A stretch of DNA of 8,032 nucleotides from the NCBI GenBank assembly GCA_029881015.1, contig JAOUNK010000149.1, forward strand, positions 1 to 8,032, written 5' to 3'. The notes under the pieces are model-generated. The model did no database searches. It saw only the letters and a list, made by a program, of their open reading frames with translations, and was not told where the DNA came from. Origin of the DNA: Gammaproteobacteria bacterium (GTDB lineage Bacteria > Pseudomonadota > Gammaproteobacteria > Steroidobacterales > Woeseiaceae). Below, one piece after another: positions 1 through 5,713 of the stretch (position 1 is its first letter; each line of letters opens with the position of its first letter). The position numbers and the translations under genes were made by a program.

Positions 1-450
1 CTGAACGAGCGCGTAGAGCGCCACCAGCGCGCCGACCGTCAACAATCCGTACGACAGCAAAGCGACCAGAATATGCGCACGAACCTGCCAGGCGAGGGCA
101 TGTCCCTGCGATGGGTCTCCCGATGCGCCCATAAGCAATACCGTCAGCGCCGCCAGGAGAACCAGGCCGCCACTGATGCCCCGCAGCGTCGGTTCGATAG
201 CCGCGATGAGGCCGATAATTGCCAGTTCCAGGCCGATCATCGAGACGGCGTTGCCGACGGTAAGGTCAAAGCCGTTGGCTGGCAGGATCAGGCCGAACAG
301 AGCTTCGCCATGTACGACTATACCTGTAGCCACAACAATGGCGGCTACCACGAACAGGGGTCTCGAGCGGGCGTTAAAGCGGGGCAGCCGGCTGGCTACG
401 AAGGCCCCGGCAGCCAAGAGGTACAGGAAAAGAATTGTGATTTGAGACAC
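1..450 (-). CDS. CcsA/YpjD-family cytochrome c assembly-type membrane protein (partial, N-terminal 150 residues)
   Basis: The reverse strand is open from a GTG at 450 to the left edge, giving 150 residues without a stop. The product is strongly hydrophobic, with about four to five likely membrane segments (roughly residues 4-18, 29-45, 64-82, 90-104 and 123-148). The segment ending in AHILVALLSYGLLTVGAL, and GNAVSMIGLELAI before it, resemble YpjD and other CcsA-type integral membrane proteins. In many gammaproteobacteria such a gene lies next to and divergent from ffh, as here with one hydrolase gene in between. The family includes haem-handling cytochrome c assembly proteins, but the role of YpjD itself is unclear. 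GTG at 450 is the only plausible start, because an in-frame TAG lies eight codons upstream (472-474) with no other common start codon between. The Shine-Dalgarno site is poor. The C-terminal part, including any haem-binding WWD-like motif, is outside the window. Confidence 0.8.
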   Translation of the reverse strand, partial: MSQITILFLYLLAAGAFVASRLPRFNARSRPLFVVAAIVVATGIVVHGEALFGLILPANGFDLTVGNAVSMIGLELAIIGLIAAIEPTLRGISGGLVLLAALTVLLMGASGDPSQGHALAWQVRAHILVALLSYGLLTVGALVALYALVQ

Positions 451-518
451 AGAAACCCGGTAGGCAATACCCTAGTTTGAGATCATCCCATAAGCACCAG
501 ATTAAGAGAACCCTCCTC
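451..518. other. Short divergent intergenic region between the ypjD-like gene and the MBL hydrolase
   Basis: These 68 bases separate two divergent start codons and must carry, or overlap, the promoters for both genes. I see no convincing sigma70 hexamer pair on either strand. TTGAGA at 477-482 is a fair -35 for the plus strand, but only a weak -10 (GATTAA, 500-505) lies 17 bases after it. AAGAGA at 504-509 is a reasonable ribosome-binding site for the ATG at 519. Confidence 0.4.
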
Positions 519-1286
519 ATGCGAATTCGCGTACTAGGCTGCAGTGGCGGGATCGGTGCAGGTGCACAGACAACCGCTTTGCTTATCGATGACGATGTGT
601 TGATCGATGCGGGCACGGGTATTGGCGATCTTGAGCTGGCCGATATCGATTCAATTCGTCACGTATTCCTCACGCACGCGCATCTCGATCACATTGCGGG
701 GCTGCCCATGCTGGCTGACAGGGTATTCGACGAGAATTTCGAGGTTCCGCTGACCGTCTACGCGCGCGAAGAAACGCTGCGTGCTGTCAAGGATCACCTG
801 TTTAACGGTGTGATCTGGCCGGACTTCACGAAGCTGCCGACGCCGGAGAATCCCATGCTGCGCTGGCACGTCACCGGTCCCGGGGACACGATTACCATCG
901 GGCACCGGGACTTCTATGCGGTTGACGTCATGCACACCGTGCCGTCGCTGGGCTTCACGGTGCAAAATTCAGGCGGCGCATTCGCGGTAAGCGGCGATAC
1001 CCGAACCAACGAAACACTGTGGCCCGTCCTCAACGCCTGCGATGACTTGCGTGTGCTGGTTATCGAAGTATCGTTCCCCGATGAAATGGCGGCACTGGCA
1101 TTGGAATCCGGCCACTACACGCCCAGGTCCCTGACCGAAGATCTGAAGCGCCTGAAGCACGATCCCGAGATCTGGCTGACCGGCATGAAGCCCGGCGAAG
1201 AGCAGCGAATTTACGAGCAGGTTGTCAAGGCTGCACCGGGCAAAAATATCCAGATGCTGTCGCGCGGAACCATCCTGACAGTTTAA
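519..1286 (+). CDS. MBL-fold metallohydrolase, class II cyclic-nucleotide phosphodiesterase-like
   Basis: The product has 255 residues and no signal peptide, so it is probably cytoplasmic. It has the metallo-beta-lactamase layout: N-terminal strand with LGCSGGIG (6-13), DAGTG (30-34), the metal motif HAHLDH (His53, His55, Asp57, His58), a third-motif His139, and SGDT with the bridging Asp160. The HxHLDHI core, IWPDF (99-103), IEVSFP (182-187) and GHYTP (198-202) resemble class II cAMP phosphodiesterases (the CpdP/PDE1 group). The short length fits a bacterial subgroup often annotated 3',5'-cyclic-nucleotide phosphodiesterase, but the substrate cannot be read from sequence. The last metal-ligand motif, usually T-H-x-K-P in this group, reads TGMKP (221-225), so the histidine is absent. 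ATG at 519 is chosen over an upstream in-frame TTG at 477: AAGAGA lies nine bases before it and the conserved MRIRVLG strand begins there. ffh follows after nine bases, so the two are probably cotranscribed. Confidence 0.82.
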   Translation: MRIRVLGCSGGIGAGAQTTALLIDDDVLIDAGTGIGDLELADIDSIRHVFLTHAHLDHIAGLPMLADRVFDENFEVPLTVYAREETLRAVKDHLFNGVIWPDFTKLPTPENPMLRWHVTGPGDTITIGHRDFYAVDVMHTVPSLGFTVQNSGGAFAVSGDTRTNETLWPVLNACDDLRVLVIEVSFPDEMAALALESGHYTPRSLTEDLKRLKHDPEIWLTGMKPGEEQRIYEQVVKAAPGKNIQMLSRGTILTV

Positions 1287-1295
1287 ACTCCGCCC

Positions 1296-2672
1296 ATGTT
1301 TGACAATCTGACCGGGCGTCTGTCAGACGCCGCACGACAAATTACCGGCAAAGGCCGGCTGACCGAATCCAATATCAAGGACACGCTGAGGCAGGTGCGA
1401 CTGGCACTGCTCGAGGCGGACGTCGCGCTGCCTGTTGTCAGGACGTTCATTGAACGCGTCAAGGAACGCGCGCTGGGTGAGGAGGTCGGCAAGAGCCTGA
1501 CCCCGGGCCAGGCCTTCGTAAAGATCATCCACGCGGAACTGGTGCAGATCCTGGGAAGCGACACGCTGCCCCTGGACCTCAGGGCCCAGCCCCCTGTCGT
1601 GGTCATGTTGGCGGGGCTCCAGGGTGCCGGCAAGACCACGACGGCCGCCAAGCTGGCGCGGCGCCTCATCGAGCGCGACAAGAAGAAAGTCATGCTCGTC
1701 AGCGTCGACATACACCGCCCGGCGGCCATCTTGCAGCTACAGACCCTGGCAGGCGAAGTGGGTGCGCTGCACTGCGAGAGCTCGGCACACGAGAAGCCCA
1801 CCAGGATAGTGGACCGCGCGCTCGATGAAGCGCGCCGCTCGCACGTGGACGTGCTGATCGTGGACACGGCCGGCCGACTGCATATCGACCAGGGCATGAT
1901 GAGCGAGGTGCGCGAGGTCCATGCCAGGGCTGCACCGCATGAGACCCTGTTCGTGGTTGACAGCATGGCCGGCCAGGATGCGGTCAATGCGGCGACGGCC
2001 TTTGGCAAGAGCCTGCCGCTGACGGGCATCGTCCTGACCAAGGCCGATGGTGACGCCAAGGGCGGTGTTGCGCTGTCCGTGCGCGAGGTGACCGGCAAAC
2101 CGATCCGTTTCATGGGCGTTGGCGAAAAAACGGATGCGCTCGAGACCTTTCACCCGGACCGGATGGCGTCCCGCATCCTGGGTATGGGCGACGTACTGTC
2201 CCTCGTCGAGGAAATCGAGCAAAAGGTCAACAAGGACAAGACCGAGCAGCTCGCGAAAAAACTGAAGAAGGGCAAGGGCTTCGACCTGTCGGATCTGAAG
2301 GACCAGCTCGAACAGATGATGAACATGGGGGGTCTCGCCTCAATGCTCGAAAAGCTGCCATTGCCCGGCAATGTCAATCCTGCTGCGCTGCAGGACAGTG
2401 CCAACGAACAGAAGATCAGGCGCCAGATCGCCATCATCAACTCCATGACGCCGGGCGAGCGGCAGTTCCCCCGCCTGATCAACGGCTCTCGCAAGAAACG
2501 CATCGCGCTGGGTGCCGGCCAGCAGATCCAGGACGTCAATCGCCTGCTGAAACAGCACCTGCAGATGGAGAAAATGATGAAAAAGATGTCCAAAGGCGGC
2601 ATGAGGAAGATGTTGCGGGGCCTGCCGGGCGGTGGGATGCCCCCTGGCGGAATGCCACCCGGATTTCGCTGA
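1296..2672 (+). CDS. ffh: Signal recognition particle GTPase Ffh (SRP54)
   Basis: Ffh binds 4.5S RNA and hydrophobic signal sequences on nascent chains, and with its receptor FtsY delivers ribosomes to the inner-membrane translocon. The 458 residues match the family length (E. coli about 453) and all domains are present. The N domain spans about 1-95. The G domain has the P-loop GLQGAGKT (107-114), the insertion-box motif DIHRPAA (138-144), DTAGR (190-194) and TKADG (248-252). The methionine-rich M domain starts near 325, with INSMTP (381-386), the RNA-binding stretch SRKKRIALGAG (398-408), QDVNRLLKQ (412-420) and a Gly/Met/Pro-rich tail. ATG at 1296 gives the canonical MFDNLT start. No purine-rich Shine-Dalgarno site precedes it (the upstream bases read CTCCGCCC), and the MBL gene stops nine bases before, so translational coupling is possible. 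Confidence 0.98.
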   Translation: MFDNLTGRLSDAARQITGKGRLTESNIKDTLRQVRLALLEADVALPVVRTFIERVKERALGEEVGKSLTPGQAFVKIIHAELVQILGSDTLPLDLRAQPPVVVMLAGLQGAGKTTTAAKLARRLIERDKKKVMLVSVDIHRPAAILQLQTLAGEVGALHCESSAHEKPTRIVDRALDEARRSHVDVLIVDTAGRLHIDQGMMSEVREVHARAAPHETLFVVDSMAGQDAVNAATAFGKSLPLTGIVLTKADGDAKGGVALSVREVTGKPIRFMGVGEKTDALETFHPDRMASRILGMGDVLSLVEEIEQKVNKDKTEQLAKKLKKGKGFDLSDLKDQLEQMMNMGGLASMLEKLPLPGNVNPAALQDSANEQKIRRQIAIINSMTPGERQFPRLINGSRKKRIALGAGQQIQDVNRLLKQHLQMEKMMKKMSKGGMRKMLRGLPGGGMPPGGMPPGFR

Positions 2673-2707
2673 AATCGCGAATTAATCTTTGATTTTTCGA
2701 GTAAATC

Positions 2708-2724
2708 GGGCCGGAATTCGGCCC
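2708..2724 (+). terminator. Stem-loop 36 bases after ffh (weak terminator candidate)
   Basis: A perfect 6-bp GC-rich stem, GGGCCG pairing with CGGCCC, closes a five-base loop (GAATT). It is the only clear inverted repeat directly after ffh. No T-run follows on the plus strand, so it is not a canonical intrinsic terminator. It could be a 3' end-stabilising hairpin, a weak terminator, or chance in a GC-rich spacer. Confidence 0.3.
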
Positions 2725-2794
2725 ACACCGGGCGAGTATTGCGTGGCAGGCGCCAACCTGCTGAATTACACGGGATTTTTGGCCGGCAAAACGC

Positions 2795-2822
2795 TTCACA
2801 TTTGGCACAAAACCCGTACAAT
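2795..2822 (+). promoter_or_regulatory. Sigma70-type promoter of the rpsP-rimM-trmD-rplS operon
   Basis: TTCACA at 2795-2800 and TACAAT at 2817-2822 are separated by 16 bases. Each hexamer differs from the sigma70 consensus at one position. The sequence just upstream (about 2770-2794) has T- and A-rich runs. Transcription would begin near 2829-2830, giving a leader of about 60 bases before the rpsP ATG at 2891. This is the best promoter in the window and lies where a ribosomal protein operon needs one. Confidence 0.7.
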
Positions 2823-2831
2823 GCGCCGTCT

Positions 2832-2866
2832 ACTCGGGCCTGCCCGAGTCAAGGCATGTCTGCCTT
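2832..2866 (+). promoter_or_regulatory. Two tandem hairpins in the rpsP 5' leader
   Basis: Hairpin 1 (2832-2849) pairs ACTCGGG with CCCGAGT around the four-base loop CCTG. It would start within about three bases of the predicted transcript 5' end. One base later, hairpin 2 (2851-2866) pairs AAGGCA with TGCCTT around TGTC, and is followed by the pyrimidine-rich and then AT-rich stretch 2867-2880. The weak Shine-Dalgarno site (GGA, 2882-2884) follows. Hairpin 1 could protect the 5' end from decay. Hairpin 2 plus the T-rich run resembles a weak attenuator, or the pair could bind a regulatory protein such as S16. These roles are inference; only the inverted repeats are seen. Confidence 0.5.
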
Positions 2867-2890
2867 CCTTTAATTTAATACGGAAATGTA

Positions 2891-3148
2891 ATGGTTAGTA
2901 TTCGACTTTCGCGCGCTGGCGCGAAAAAGCGTCCTTTCTATCACCTGGTCGTTACCGACTCGCGCAACCGTCGGGACGGCCGGTATATCGAGCGTGTTGG
3001 CTTTTTCAACCCGGTCGGCCGCGAGCACGAGGAGAATCTGCGGATTGACTTCGAGCGCGTGGATCACTGGATCAGCCAGGGTGCACAGCCGAGCGATCGC
3101 GTTGCCTCCCTCCTGAAGAAGCATCGCAAGGCAGCAACGGCGAACTGA
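2891..3148 (+). CDS. rpsP: 30S ribosomal protein S16 (bS16)
   Basis: S16 is a primary or early-binding protein of the 30S subunit that helps fold the 5' and central regions of 16S rRNA. The 85-residue product matches the family over its full length (E. coli 82): MVSIRLSRAGAKKRPFYH at the start, VVTDSRNRRDGRYIERVGFFNP in two adjoining parts (19-40), then the RIDFERVDHWISQGAQPSDRV region. ATG at 2891 gives the canonical N-terminus. GGA at 2882-2884 is a modest ribosome-binding site six bases away. It is the first gene of the operon, behind the promoter at 2795-2822. Its TGA stop directly abuts the rimM start in the same reading frame. Confidence 0.98.
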   Translation: MVSIRLSRAGAKKRPFYHLVVTDSRNRRDGRYIERVGFFNPVGREHEENLRIDFERVDHWISQGAQPSDRVASLLKKHRKAATAN

Positions 3149-3655
3149 TTGGGCGTCACGACTCAACCCGTCATCCTGGGCCGTATTTCCGGCCTGTTCG
3201 GAGTCCGGGGGTGGGTCAAGGTGTACTCGTACACCGAACCGCGTGAAGCGGTACTGAATTACGGTCGCTGGCTGTTGTCCTCGAAAGAGGGATGGCAGGA
3301 AGCGACGGTCGCTGAGGGTCAGCGGCATGGCAAGACCGTCATCGCGCGAATCGAGGGATACGATGATCGTGACGCGGCAGCCCGGCTCATCGGCACCGAG
3401 ATTGGCGTGCCGAGAGAAGACATGCCGGAGACCGGCGGTGACCAATACTACTGGTCGGACCTGGAGGGTCTGCGCGTGGTGGGTCGGGATGGTGCGGAAC
3501 TGGGCAGGGTGGACTACCTGCTTGAAACCGGCGCCAACGACGTGATGGTCGTCAAGGGCGAAACGGAACGACTGATTCCCTTCGTCATGGACAAGGTAGT
3601 ACTCGGTGTTGACCTCGCCAGCGGCGAGATCAGGGTCGACTGGGAATGGGACTGA
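3149..3655 (+). CDS. rimM: Ribosome maturation factor RimM
   Basis: RimM binds S19 and helps assemble the head of the 30S subunit during 16S rRNA processing. The 168-residue product has both expected domains. The N-terminal RimM barrel has LGRISGLFGVRGWVKVYSYTE (10-30, with the family's G-R-G-W-V-K core), followed by IEGYDDRDAAARLIG (68-82). The C-terminal PRC-type barrel begins at QYYWSDLEG (99-107), with GANDVMVV (128-135) and IPFV (143-146). The start must be at or after 3149, because the rpsP TGA lies immediately upstream in the same frame. TTG at 3149 is the only early candidate that keeps the conserved N-terminus. The ribosome-binding site is weak, so initiation probably depends on ribosomes finishing rpsP. 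Length is slightly below E. coli (about 182), mostly at the N-terminus. Confidence 0.95.
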   Translation: MGVTTQPVILGRISGLFGVRGWVKVYSYTEPREAVLNYGRWLLSSKEGWQEATVAEGQRHGKTVIARIEGYDDRDAAARLIGTEIGVPREDMPETGGDQYYWSDLEGLRVVGRDGAELGRVDYLLETGANDVMVVKGETERLIPFVMDKVVLGVDLASGEIRVDWEWD

Positions 3656-3659
3656 CGCA

Positions 3660-4400
3660 GTGCATTTTGATGTCATCAGCCTGTTCCCGGAAATGGTAGC
3701 GACGATTGCCGAATACGGCGTCGTGGGACGCGCACAACGCCGCGATCTGGTAACGCTGGATATCGAGAATCCGCGTGACCACACGAGCGATGTGCACCGC
3801 ACGGTGGACGATCGACCGTACGGCGGAGGCCCGGGCATGGTGATGAAGTACGAACCATTGGCCGGGGCAGTAGCCGCCGCACGAGCGAGGTCACCCGAGG
3901 GCAGCCCGCTCGTGTACCTCTCGCCGCAGGGCAGGGTATTCGATCAGGCAACGGCGAAACGCTTCGCCGAGCTGCCGGGGTTGATTCTGCTTGCGGGCCG
4001 TTACGAAGGCGTCGACGAGCGATTCATCGAGTCGCAGGTTGACGAGGAATTGTCGCTGGGCGATTTCGTGCTTTCGGGTGGCGAGGTGGCCGCGATGGCA
4101 GTGATCGACGCCGTCGTTCGATTGTTGCCCGGCGTGCTGGGCGATGATGAGTCTGCAGCCCGGGACTCCTTTATGGAGGGACTGCTGGACCACCCGCATT
4201 ACACGCGGCCGGAGCTTGTCGATGGCCGTAACGTGCCGGACGTATTGTTGTCCGGCGACCACGCAGAGATTGCGCGGTGGAGATTGAAAGAAGCCCTGGG
4301 TCGCACTTTTGTACGACGCCCGGACCTGATCGAGAAACTTGGATTGAATGTCGAGCAGCAAACGCTGCTCGACGAATTTTTGAAAGAGCAGAGACAATGA
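3660..4400 (+). CDS. trmD: tRNA (guanine37-N1)-methyltransferase TrmD
   Basis: TrmD transfers a methyl group from S-adenosylmethionine to N1 of G37, next to the anticodon, in tRNAs with a G at position 36, which prevents +1 frameshifting. The 246-residue product begins MHFDVISLFPEM and contains the SPOUT trefoil-knot cofactor site: YLSPQGR (86-92), GRYEGVDER (113-121) and SLGDFVLSGGE (132-142). The catalytic Arg154 and general base Asp169 fall at the same numbers as in the E. coli and Haemophilus enzymes, followed by SFMEGLLDHPHYTRP (170-184). GTG at 3660 is preferred over an upstream ATG at 3606: it gives the canonical N-terminus, GGGA lies at 3648-3651, and the longer form would overlap rimM by 50 bases. 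It starts four bases after rimM ends. Its stop overlaps the rplS start. Confidence 0.97.
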   Translation: MHFDVISLFPEMVATIAEYGVVGRAQRRDLVTLDIENPRDHTSDVHRTVDDRPYGGGPGMVMKYEPLAGAVAAARARSPEGSPLVYLSPQGRVFDQATAKRFAELPGLILLAGRYEGVDERFIESQVDEELSLGDFVLSGGEVAAMAVIDAVVRLLPGVLGDDESAARDSFMEGLLDHPHYTRPELVDGRNVPDVLLSGDHAEIARWRLKEALGRTFVRRPDLIEKLGLNVEQQTLLDEFLKEQRQ

Positions 4401-4741
4401 GCAAAATTATCGAAGCGATCGAACAAGAGCAGATGAAAAAGGAAATCCCGCCATTCGCTCCTGGCGACACCGTCGTTGTACAAGTGAAGGTTACGGAAGG
4501 TGACCGCGAGCGTTTGCAGGCCTTTGAAGGCATTGTGATCGCCAAGAGCAACCGCGGCCTGAACTCGTCATTTACGGTTCGCAAGATCTCGCACGGCGAA
4601 GGTGTCGAGCGCGTGTTTCAGACCTACAGCCCGGTCGTCGACTCCCTTGCCGTCAAGCGCCGTGGCGACGTTCGCCGCGCCAAACTTTACTACCTCCGTG
4701 GTCGTACGGGTAAGGCAGCGCGCATCAAGGAAAAAATCTAG
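4397..4741 (+). CDS. rplS: 50S ribosomal protein L19 (bL19)
   Basis: L19 sits at the 30S-50S interface of the large subunit. The 114-residue product aligns with E. coli L19 (115) along its whole length: EQEQMK (9-14), FAPGDTV (20-26), LQAFEGIVIA (40-49), NRGL, FTVRKIS, GEGVERVFQ, SPVVDS, VKRRGDVRRAKLYYLR and GKAARIKEKI at the end. The start is the ATG at 4397, in an ATGA overlap with the trmD stop, with AAGAG eight bases upstream (4384-4388). A longer in-frame reading from 4277 would overlap trmD by over 100 bases and is rejected. It is the last gene of the ribosomal operon; a GC-rich hairpin follows at 4760-4786. Confidence 0.98.
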   Translation: MSKIIEAIEQEQMKKEIPPFAPGDTVVVQVKVTEGDRERLQAFEGIVIAKSNRGLNSSFTVRKISHGEGVERVFQTYSPVVDSLAVKRRGDVRRAKLYYLRGRTGKAARIKEKI

Positions 4742-4759
4742 TTTTCATCAGGAATTCAT

Positions 4760-4786
4760 CACCCCGGTGCAGCAATCGCCGGGGTG
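4760..4786 (+). terminator. Hairpin after rplS, possible transcription terminator
   Basis: CACCCCGG (4760-4767) pairs perfectly with CCGGGGTG (4779-4786), and one G-U and one G-C pair could extend the stem inward to a seven-base loop. It begins 18 bases after the rplS stop, where the operon should end. No T-run follows (the next bases are CATTCCG), so termination may be partial. A -10-like TATACT lies at 4795-4800, but no good -35 could be found for it because the hairpin occupies that position. Confidence 0.5.
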
Positions 4787-4853
4787 CATTCCGATATACT
4801 GCGGGCCAGCGACAAAAGCTGAACCAATTACTCTTAGTGGGGTCCGTGGACAT

Positions 4854-5702
4854 ATGAACAAAGCACTGCTCATTGGTGTTTGCGTCTTTACGCTGAGTGG
4901 CTGTGCCTCGCTGGTTTCATCAGCGACAAGCGGCTTCACGGACAGCCTGTCCGCATCTATTCTCGACCAGGACGACCCGGAAACGGCAAAGGCCGCGTTG
5001 CCGACCTTCATGGTCACAATCGACAGCCTGATTCGTAACCATCCCGACGATCCCGATCTCCTGGCATCAGGTGCCACGTTGTACGCGTCTTACGGCGCGA
5101 TATTCGCGGACGACGAATTGCGAGCGTCGCGACTGACGACAAAAGCGCGCCGTTACGCATTCACGGCCATGTGCGAGACCTACACGCCGTCCTGCGACTG
5201 GCCGGACAACAACTACGACGAGTTTGTTGCGACGCTCGACGGCATCAGGCCGCGGCACAGCGAGATTCTTTACACCTACGGCTTCGCGTCCCTGGCCTAT
5301 TTGCGAGCTCATAGTTCGGACTGGAACTCGCTGGCTGAATTGCCGCAGATCGAGGCGTTGTTCAATCGCTATCTGGACATAAGTGGCGACGAAGTTAACG
5401 GCGCGGTCTACACCTATATGGGAATATTGCTGACCCTGCGACCGCCGGCCCTTGGAGGCGAGCCTGAAAAAGCTCGCGAGTATTTCGAGAAGGCTATTGT
5501 CTTAACCGACGGGCGCGACCTGAGCGCGAAAGTCGAGTATGCGCGCGGCTACGCAAAACTGCTGTATGAGCGTGAATTGCACGACCGCCTGCTCAACGAA
5601 GTGATCGCTGCGGACGCGGCGCAAGACGGTTTTACGCTGAGCAACGTGCTCGCGAAAGAACAGGCAGCGGCCTTGCTGGCCGAAGCAGATGACTATTTCT
5701 GA
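4854..5702 (+). CDS. TatT-type TPR lipoprotein of a TRAP transporter (TRAP T-component family)
   Basis: The 282-residue product has a lipoprotein signal: positive Lys3, a hydrophobic stretch, then the lipobox LSGC with Cys17 as lipidation site. Ala at +2 predicts outer-membrane placement facing the periplasm. The mature protein is alpha-helical with degenerate TPR-like repeats. The C-terminal part carries the T-component pattern: GGEPEKAREYFEKAI (201-215), then LSAKVEYARGYAK (223-235), a LLNEVIAAD stretch (246-254) and LSNVLAKEQAAALLAEADDYF (262-282). In Treponema pallidum the homologue Tp0956 (TatT) forms a trimer that binds the partner periplasmic protein. The next three genes here are DctP, DctQ and DctM types, which supports this call. 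ATG at 4854 is chosen because it places the signal peptide at the N-terminus; an ORF extension back to 4602 overlaps rplS. Two cysteines (107, 114) could form a disulfide. Confidence 0.88.
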   Translation: MNKALLIGVCVFTLSGCASLVSSATSGFTDSLSASILDQDDPETAKAALPTFMVTIDSLIRNHPDDPDLLASGATLYASYGAIFADDELRASRLTTKARRYAFTAMCETYTPSCDWPDNNYDEFVATLDGIRPRHSEILYTYGFASLAYLRAHSSDWNSLAELPQIEALFNRYLDISGDEVNGAVYTYMGILLTLRPPALGGEPEKAREYFEKAIVLTDGRDLSAKVEYARGYAKLLYERELHDRLLNEVIAADAAQDGFTLSNVLAKEQAAALLAEADDYF

Positions 5703-5713
5703 TAGAGATGACG

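Noticed and set aside
73..480. Plus-strand frame of 135 codons at the left edge
   Set aside because: The opposite strand reads as a hydrophobic CcsA/YpjD-type protein open to the edge; the plus-strand product is compositionally odd, rich in Gln, Arg and Asp.
1283..2113. Minus-strand open frame of 276 codons opposite ffh
   Set aside because: The plus strand encodes a fully conserved Ffh here. The antisense product is low-complexity Ser/Arg/Ala-rich with no recognisable domain, typical of shadow frames in GC-rich DNA.
2481..2523. Ffh RNA-binding motif reads RIALGAG rather than the common RIAxGSG
   Set aside because: The middle residue varies in functional Ffh proteins (E. coli has Cys there), so Ala is unlikely to matter.
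2620..2670. Short tandem Gly-Met-Pro-Pro repeat at the end of ffh
   Set aside because: Gly/Met/Pro-rich tails are common at the Ffh C-terminus, so this is normal for the family.
2774..2790. Imperfect inverted repeat around GGCCGGC in the ffh-rpsP spacer
   Set aside because: The symmetry is broken by an unpaired G and is short; it overlaps the region just upstream of the -35 and is not convincing as an operator.
2870..3838. Minus-strand open frame of 322 codons opposite rpsP, rimM and the trmD start
   Set aside because: It spans three well-conserved plus-strand genes and their junctions, and its product has no recognisable motif. Length alone is not evidence at this GC content.
4602..4853. 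Upstream extension of the lipoprotein gene, giving 366 codons
   Set aside because: It overlaps rplS in another frame and would bury the lipoprotein signal peptide internally; ATG at 4854 fits the lipobox.
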